Below are positions 1-3,712 of a stretch of DNA of 6,652 nucleotides, one piece after another; position 1 is the stretch's first letter, and the number at the start of each line of letters is the position of its first letter. Origin of the DNA: an uncultured Mucispirillum sp. (GTDB lineage: Bacteria; Chrysiogenota; Deferribacteres; Deferribacterales; Mucispirillaceae). The notes beneath the pieces are model-generated. The model worked only from the letters and a program-made list of their open reading frames with translations. It had not been told where the DNA came from and searched no databases. The translations under genes were made by a program, and so were the position numbers. The DNA lies in NCBI GenBank assembly GCA_947177675.1, contig CAMWVK010000089.1:1-6652 (forward strand), given 5' to 3'.

Positions 1-120
1 ATTGATTATTGATACTTATGTCTCTCAGAGGCGAGACTAACGAGCCGAAGAGTCTATATTATAGATATTTCATATATCTACCACATTTTAATTTATCATA
101 GACAGTATAAATTTGCATAT
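1..120 (+). repeat. Intergenic repeat, direct copy 1
   Basis: This is the first of two direct copies with a 167-bp period; the other is at about 162-287. Positions 14-36 and 41-67 match copy 2 at 181-203 and 208-234 without a mismatch. Similarity then fades gradually to about position 120. The core can fold: TTA/TAA (16-18 with 38-40) and GTCTC/GAGAC (20-24 with 33-37) form one stem with a single bulged T and the loop 25-32. A second hairpin pairs TAGATAT (62-68) with ATATCTA (74-80). The copy may be cut on its left by the window edge. It contains no ORF. The likely nature is a REP/BIME-like or MITE-like dispersed intergenic element, which is inference. Confidence 0.8.
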
Positions 121-122
121 TC

Positions 123-163
123 TAGATTCTTCGCCCAAAAATCAGGCTCTGAAAGACAATAGT
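123..163 (-). repeat. Diverged inverted copy of the repeat core
   Basis: Read on the minus strand, this segment resembles the core of the flanking direct copies. The arm TAGATTCTTCG (123-133) is the reverse complement of 46-56 with 10 of 11 matches. The arm at 145-163 matches the reverse complement of 14-32 at 15 of 19 positions. The middle is shorter by about two bases and unrelated. Lying between copies 1 and 2, it gives a +/-/+ arrangement like the alternating units of BIME elements. In RNA or single-stranded DNA it could pair with either neighbour. Confidence 0.6.
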
Positions 164-287
164 ATTTATTGACTATTAACACTTATGTCTCTCAGAGGCG
201 AGATAAGCGAGCCGAAGAGTCTATATTATAGATACTGCATATATTTACCATATTTTAATTTACTATGTATTGTAGTAATTTGTATAA
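162..287 (+). repeat. Intergenic repeat, direct copy 2
   Basis: This is the second direct copy. Its left edge (162-182) matches the last 21 bases of the window at 19 of 21 positions, so the repeat unit begins at least at 162. The core hairpin is kept in a changed form: CTTA (182-185) pairs with TAAG (204-207) and TCTC (188-191) with GAGA (200-203). In the second hairpin a G-C pair of copy 1 has become G-U (231 with 245), and one terminal pair is lost. Copy 1 and copy 2 therefore differ mostly in ways that keep the fold. No coding potential is visible. Confidence 0.8.
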
Positions 288-305
288 TGTATTAAAAATC
301 AAATA

Positions 306-321
306 TTGACATAATTGTCAA
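306..321. promoter_or_regulatory. Palindromic operator-like site TTGACA-N4-TGTCAA
   Basis: TTGACA (306-311) and TGTCAA (316-321) form a perfect 6-bp inverted repeat with a 4-bp spacer. The 16-bp symmetric layout, read as TTGAC-N6-GTCAA, has the size of sites bound by CRP/FNR-family dimers, but no specific regulator can be named. It lies about 100 bp upstream of the candidate promoter at 423-451. In AT-rich DNA a 6-bp palindrome can arise by chance, so confidence is low. Confidence 0.3.
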
Positions 322-406
322 AAATGTCTAGTTGTTAAAATATTTTTCTTTTTACAAATATTTATGCTTAAAAGATAAAGTAGTTTAGTATGTATTTTGA
401 ATATTA

Positions 407-415
407 GGGGGGGGG
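407..415 (+). repeat. Poly-G tract (G9) upstream of the operon
   Basis: Nine consecutive G lie in an otherwise AT-rich intergenic region, ending 7 bp before a consensus TTGACA box. Runs of this length are prone to slipped-strand mispairing. Their location upstream of a -35 element is comparable to known loci where tract length tunes transcription. It is the same length as the G9 tract inside gene 1. Regulation by this tract is inference. Confidence 0.9.
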
Positions 416-422
416 AATTGTG

Positions 423-451
423 TTGACAACTAATAAGATTGTTATTATCTT
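423..451 (+). promoter_or_regulatory. Candidate sigma70-type promoter next to the G9 tract
   Basis: A perfect -35 hexamer TTGACA (423-428) is followed after 17 bp by TATCTT (446-451), which matches the -10 consensus at 4 of 6 positions. Transcription would start near 458, giving a 5' leader of roughly 200 nt before gene 1. The -10 match is weak, and TATAAG at 451-456 has better identity but a 22-bp spacing that is too long. Confidence 0.4.
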
Positions 452-483
452 ATAAGCATAGATTATATGGTGGTAAGATAATA
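433..483 (+). promoter_or_regulatory. Overlapping, mutually exclusive inverted repeats
   Basis: ATAAGAT (433-439) can pair with ATCTTAT (447-453). TATTATCTTA (443-452) can instead pair perfectly over 10 bp with TAAGATAATA (474-483). The central ATCTT segment is shared, so only one hairpin can form at a time. The segment overlaps the candidate promoter -10, so it could be an operator with three half-sites rather than an RNA switch. No U-tract follows, so it is not an intrinsic terminator. Confidence 0.3.
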
Positions 484-545
484 TTTAATTAGATTATGAG
501 ACAAGCATAAGTAAACACAGCCAAATTTTAATAACTTTTTTAAAG

Positions 546-580
546 TGCAGGTTGTTCTATAAAATCATTACAGTCCTGCA
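546..580 (+). promoter_or_regulatory. Possible 5' UTR hairpin
   Basis: TGCAGG (546-551) pairs with CCTGCA (575-580). Across a small internal loop, TGT (553-555) also pairs with ACA (570-572), which leaves a 14-nt apical loop. The stem is GC-rich compared with the surrounding DNA. It lies about 85 bp before the gene 1 start. It could be a leader structure or a protein-binding site; no known riboswitch class is recognisable. Confidence 0.3.
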
Positions 581-622
581 ATATGTTTATCTTGTTACTC
601 TATTATTTTTATCTTATCTACT

Positions 623-628
623 TATAAT
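623..628 (+). promoter_or_regulatory. Consensus -10 box close to gene 1
   Basis: TATAAT at 623-628 is a perfect -10 hexamer and would start transcription near 635, about 30 nt before the gene 1 start codon. No convincing -35 hexamer lies at the right distance, so the promoter would be weak or activator-dependent. TATAAT also occurs readily by chance in DNA this AT-rich. Confidence 0.3.
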
Positions 629-652
629 ATTATGATGTTTTAAAATTTAAAA

Positions 653-657
653 AGGAG
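653..657 (+). promoter_or_regulatory. Ribosome binding site of gene 1
   Basis: AGGAG at 653-657 lies 8 nt before the ATG at 666. This strong match fixes the start codon, and the resulting N-terminus is a well-formed lipoprotein signal peptide. Confidence 0.85.
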
Positions 658-665
658 TTTTTACT

Positions 666-3600
666 ATGAAAAGAGGTATTGTTTTTATTCTTTCATTATT
701 TTTAATTTCCTCTTTTATTTTTTCATGCTCAAGTAGTAGTGAAAACAGTAGTTCAGGTGGCATCAAGCATATTTATGGAGATTCTTCTTCTGATAATGCT
801 GTGCAGGTTTCAGGCATTAAAATTGCCAGCAACTATATTGAACTTACAAAAGAGAATGGGGGGGGGACACCACTATATTACAATATGAGTGCGTCTGCTC
901 AACCAAGCAGTGCAAAGAACAGAGCACTGCATTATACTTCCAGCGATCCTAAATTAGCTGAAGTATCAGATGATGGTCTTGTTACCATTAAAGATTTGGG
1001 TACATTTTCCATAACTATTAAGTCTGCATCTAGAGAAGATATTTGGCAGAAAGTAGATTTTTATGTTAGGGAAAATATCAGAACAGATTTGGATATTAAA
1101 AATAATCCATTATCGTTATTTGGTTCATATTCAATTATCCAGTATGGTATTAACAAAAGCCCTGATACTAATATAGGCGGTATTTTTTCCATTAATGCGG
1201 ATAAAAACTCTGCAGAAAATCCGTTATTTCTATCATTGCTTTTTAATGGTTTGGATATTCCAGTCAATTTGAATATTGACGGTGTATCTGATATGTCTTA
1301 TGAGCAGGTGGCAAATGCTGTTTTCAGTGATTTAGGCAGTGAAATTAAAGATGAAAAAACAGTTATTATACGACTAAAAGCAGACGACCATAATGAGTTA
1401 GTTAAAAATCAAGTTATCAAAGATGGGGATACTCTCTATCTTGCCTTAAAAAAAGAATGCGATTTAGTACCCGGTCAGTCTCATGTGCAGGAAACAGCTG
1501 TATCTGTTACAGATATTCAAGTAGATGATAAGCATAAACTTGACAGACTGATAAGCACAACTTATATGTTGAAACCAGTAGTGCTTCCTGTTAATGCCAG
1601 CAATAAGGCAGTCTCTTATTCTACAAGTGATAAGAATGTTGCTGTAGTTTCCCCTACAGGTGTAGTTACTGCATTAAATGAAGGTTCTGCAGATATTACT
1701 GTTACATCTGTATCAAATGGTGAAGTTGTAGGCACAACTGCATTTACCATTGTAGACAGTACAGTAAGAGTGACAGATATTATTTTTGACAGCATAGATA
1801 AGCCTATATATATTGGTGGTGATACTGTTACAGTCCATGCAAAAGCACTGCCAGATAATGCAACATATAAAGATATATTTTATTATTCTAAAAATCCACT
1901 TGTAGCAACTGTTAATAGTGCAACAGGACAAATTATTCCAAGAAGAAAAGGCACTGTTGAAATTGCTGCTGTTTCAGACAAAGGCAGTATTGAAAAAACT
2001 ATAACAGTAACCGTGGATATACATCAGCCAGCAGAGCCAGTAAAACATATTATTAATATACCATCTGAATTGGAACTTTCACTTGAATCAACAAAAACTG
2101 AACAGCTTAATGGTCAAGTAGTGCCAACTTATGCAGATGATACTGCACTTATATATAAGGCAGATGAAAGCGGATGTGTATCTGTAAATGAATACGGGCT
2201 GGTAACTGCTTTAAAAGTAGGAACAGGTATAGTAACAGTTTCTTCTCATAAATATCCTGATGTTAAAAAGGATATAACTATTGCAGTAAGAGAAAAAGAA
2301 GATAAAATATTTGTTTCAGAAATTAAAGTTAATGAAGCACCTTCTACACTATATATAGGTCATACAGACCATACTATTATTCCAGAGATAATACCAGCAG
2401 ATGCAAATATAAAGCATGAACTTACTGTAAGTTCAGATGACAATAGTGCAGTTCGTATTGAGCAGATAGGAAATCAATATAAAATAGTGCCTTTAAAGGA
2501 AGGCCCTGTTATTATTTCGTTAAAAACTGCTAACGGTGTTGAGCAGGAAGTGCCTTTAAATGTAAAAAAGGTAATGAATGTAAAGGGATATTATACTATA
2601 GATAAAGTGGAATATTCGTTGGCAGATAAAACAGAAAGCTTTACACCAGAAACAGATAAACTGCACGGCGAATTTGCAATAGATTTATTAGAAGATAAAT
2701 ACACAGTCCAAGGCAGGCTGCAATATACCCCAGCAAACCCGCTGGTTTCTTATACTTTCAATAACTGGCGTTATATTTATGAAAATAAAGAAATAAAGCT
2801 TGATACAAAAGATAAATATTCTACTCAAACTAAAGACATGCTGTCTACTAAAAATATTAAAGTAACAGGTGCAGATACAATAGAATATACATATACCCAA
2901 GACAGCTTTAAAGCTGTTATTTACCTTACAAAAGTAAATGATACAGTAAAAGAAATACTTGACAGGACAATGTATATGACACCTGTTGATATGGAAAAAG
3001 ATCCACATAGTGCAGAAGGCTATTATGAAATGACTTGGTTTTATGGGAATTCGTTTAATACTGCATGGCTAGAGCGTTATCCTGCAATATATTCCAGCAG
3101 TAAAAATGAAATGCCTGTTTCTAGCGATATAGAGACAACTTATCATAAAGACTGTCCGCCTAGAGTAGGATGGGAAGCATGCTACAATGGTGGTGGTGGA
3201 GCAGACAACTCTGTTACTAATTATAAAGGTGCATTTGCTGTACAAATAGATGGAACTGAAAAAAATGCACAGTTATCATCTATTATGAAAGTTCAAATGA
3301 AAGGGCATGAAAACTTTAATCTACAAAGTTGGGCTACATATATACATGCTACCGTTAATCCGTCTGCAATTGCTCAAAATGAGACAAATAATGGCAATAT
3401 CATTCTTAATCCTACAAATGCAACAGTTATTACAAATAAGTCAAATGATGGTTCAAAAGATGCTGCAATAGCATATACTTGGCTGAATGATAATGTTATG
3501 CAATATGAAGTGTTTTTTAAGTTGAATTTTGATTACAGATTTATGTATCGTGCTGTAAAAGTAAGCGACAGGTATCTTGGTTTACCAACTGATAAATTTG

Positions 3601-3701
3601 TAAGTGGTGATGTAAGCGACAGAAATCCGCCAGAAGTTCCAGACCTTGCTAAAATTGTGCCAGTGGAAGTGTTTACCGGCTCTGTAACAGCTATTGAATA
3701 A
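666..3701 (+). CDS. Large BIG2-repeat surface lipoprotein with a G9 contingency tract
   Basis: This 1011-aa protein is a predicted lipoprotein. Residues 1-20 have a KR n-region and a hydrophobic core, ending in IFS before Cys21, the expected lipidated residue; Ser/Asn/Gly-rich residues 22-32 form a tether. Five BIG2 Ig-like domains lie at about 46-134, 278-364, 366-450, 459-543 and 548-633. Each shows the family pattern of a Ser/Thr-Ser-Asp-type strand, then Val-x-Val, Gly-x-Val and a later Gly before Ile-Thr. Between the first two lies module A (about 136-263), also present in gene 2 and not recognised. After the last BIG2 come beta-rich module B (about 636-766, shared with gene 2) and a similar module C (about 782-970) with Cys830 and Cys839, which could form a disulfide. 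The likely site is the outer membrane surface. BIG2 proteins often act in adhesion, but that role is inferred here. Nine G at codons 65-67 make the frame prone to slippage. Gene 2 follows after 11 bp. Confidence 0.9.
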   Translation: MKRGIVFILSLFLISSFIFSCSSSSENSSSGGIKHIYGDSSSDNAVQVSGIKIASNYIELTKENGGGTPLYYNMSASAQPSSAKNRALHYTSSDPKLAEVSDDGLVTIKDLGTFSITIKSASREDIWQKVDFYVRENIRTDLDIKNNPLSLFGSYSIIQYGINKSPDTNIGGIFSINADKNSAENPLFLSLLFNGLDIPVNLNIDGVSDMSYEQVANAVFSDLGSEIKDEKTVIIRLKADDHNELVKNQVIKDGDTLYLALKKECDLVPGQSHVQETAVSVTDIQVDDKHKLDRLISTTYMLKPVVLPVNASNKAVSYSTSDKNVAVVSPTGVVTALNEGSADITVTSVSNGEVVGTTAFTIVDSTVRVTDIIFDSIDKPIYIGGDTVTVHAKALPDNATYKDIFYYSKNPLVATVNSATGQIIPRRKGTVEIAAVSDKGSIEKTITVTVDIHQPAEPVKHIINIPSELELSLESTKTEQLNGQVVPTYADDTALIYKADESGCVSVNEYGLVTALKVGTGIVTVSSHKYPDVKKDITIAVREKEDKIFVSEIKVNEAPSTLYIGHTDHTIIPEIIPADANIKHELTVSSDDNSAVRIEQIGNQYKIVPLKEGPVIISLKTANGVEQEVPLNVKKVMNVKGYYTIDKVEYSLADKTESFTPETDKLHGEFAIDLLEDKYTVQGRLQYTPANPLVSYTFNNWRYIYENKEIKLDTKDKYSTQTKDMLSTKNIKVTGADTIEYTYTQDSFKAVIYLTKVNDTVKEILDRTMYMTPVDMEKDPHSAEGYYEMTWFYGNSFNTAWLERYPAIYSSSKNEMPVSSDIETTYHKDCPPRVGWEACYNGGGGADNSVTNYKGAFAVQIDGTEKNAQLSSIMKVQMKGHENFNLQSWATYIHATVNPSAIAQNETNNGNIILNPTNATVITNKSNDGSKDAAIAYTWLNDNVMQYEVFFKLNFDYRFMYRAVKVSDRYLGLPTDKFVSGDVSDRNPPEVPDLAKIVPVEVFTGSVTAIE
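858..866 (+). repeat. Poly-G tract (G9) inside gene 1, candidate phase-variation switch
   Basis: Nine G encode Gly65-Gly67 as three GGG codons, in a loop of the first BIG2 domain where the family usually has a single Gly. The frame is open at nine. With ten G, translation would stop at the TAA at 950-952 after 95 residues. With eight G, it would stop at the TGA at 886-888 after 73 residues. Glycine runs elsewhere in the operon (gene 2 residues 30-33, gene 1 residues 842-845) use mixed GGC/GGT/GGA codons. The homopolymer is therefore not a simple result of encoding glycine. Confidence 0.85.
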
Positions 3702-3704
3702 GGA
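3700..3704 (+). promoter_or_regulatory. Ribosome binding site of gene 2 overlapping the gene 1 stop
   Basis: AAGGA at 3700-3704 shares two bases with the TAA stop of gene 1 (3699-3701) and lies 8 nt before the ATG at 3713. Ribosomes finishing gene 1 would sit on this site, which suggests translational coupling. It also supports the 3713 start, whose N-terminus is a good lipoprotein signal peptide. Confidence 0.75.
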
Positions 3705-3712
3705 AAGATTAT

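Larger units (their letters stand above)
288..665. other. Non-coding leader region of the lipoprotein operon
   Basis: This stretch of about 380 bp is very AT-rich and holds no ORF of useful length in either direction. It contains, in order: a TTGACA-N4-TGTCAA palindrome, a nine-G run, a candidate sigma70-type promoter, overlapping small inverted repeats, a hairpin with a GC-richer stem, a TATAAT box, and the Shine-Dalgarno site of gene 1. Its length and density of signals suggest regulated transcription of the downstream operon. Whether it belongs wholly to this operon cannot be decided, because the upstream gene lies outside the window. Confidence 0.7.

Noticed and set aside
1..287. The repeats as a CRISPR array.
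   Set aside because: Only two direct copies of more than 100 bp with an inverted core between them; unit size, spacing and number do not fit repeat-spacer structure, and no cas gene is present.
420..455. A GTG-started 11-codon reading frame after the G9 tract, rich in Ile/Leu/Val codons and overlapping the small hairpins, like an attenuation leader peptide.
   Set aside because: AT-rich DNA yields such codons by chance, the second hairpin has no T-run after it, and the downstream genes are not branched-chain amino acid genes.
1448..1454. A seven-A run in gene 1 (and another at 3259-3265) as an additional slippage site.
   Set aside because: A7 runs are ordinary in AT-rich coding DNA and stand out far less than the G9 tracts.
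2688..3008. A 106-codon minus-strand frame inside gene 1, rich in Cys, Phe and Ile.
   Set aside because: The composition is what reverse-complemented AT-rich coding DNA gives, and it has no homology or context of its own.
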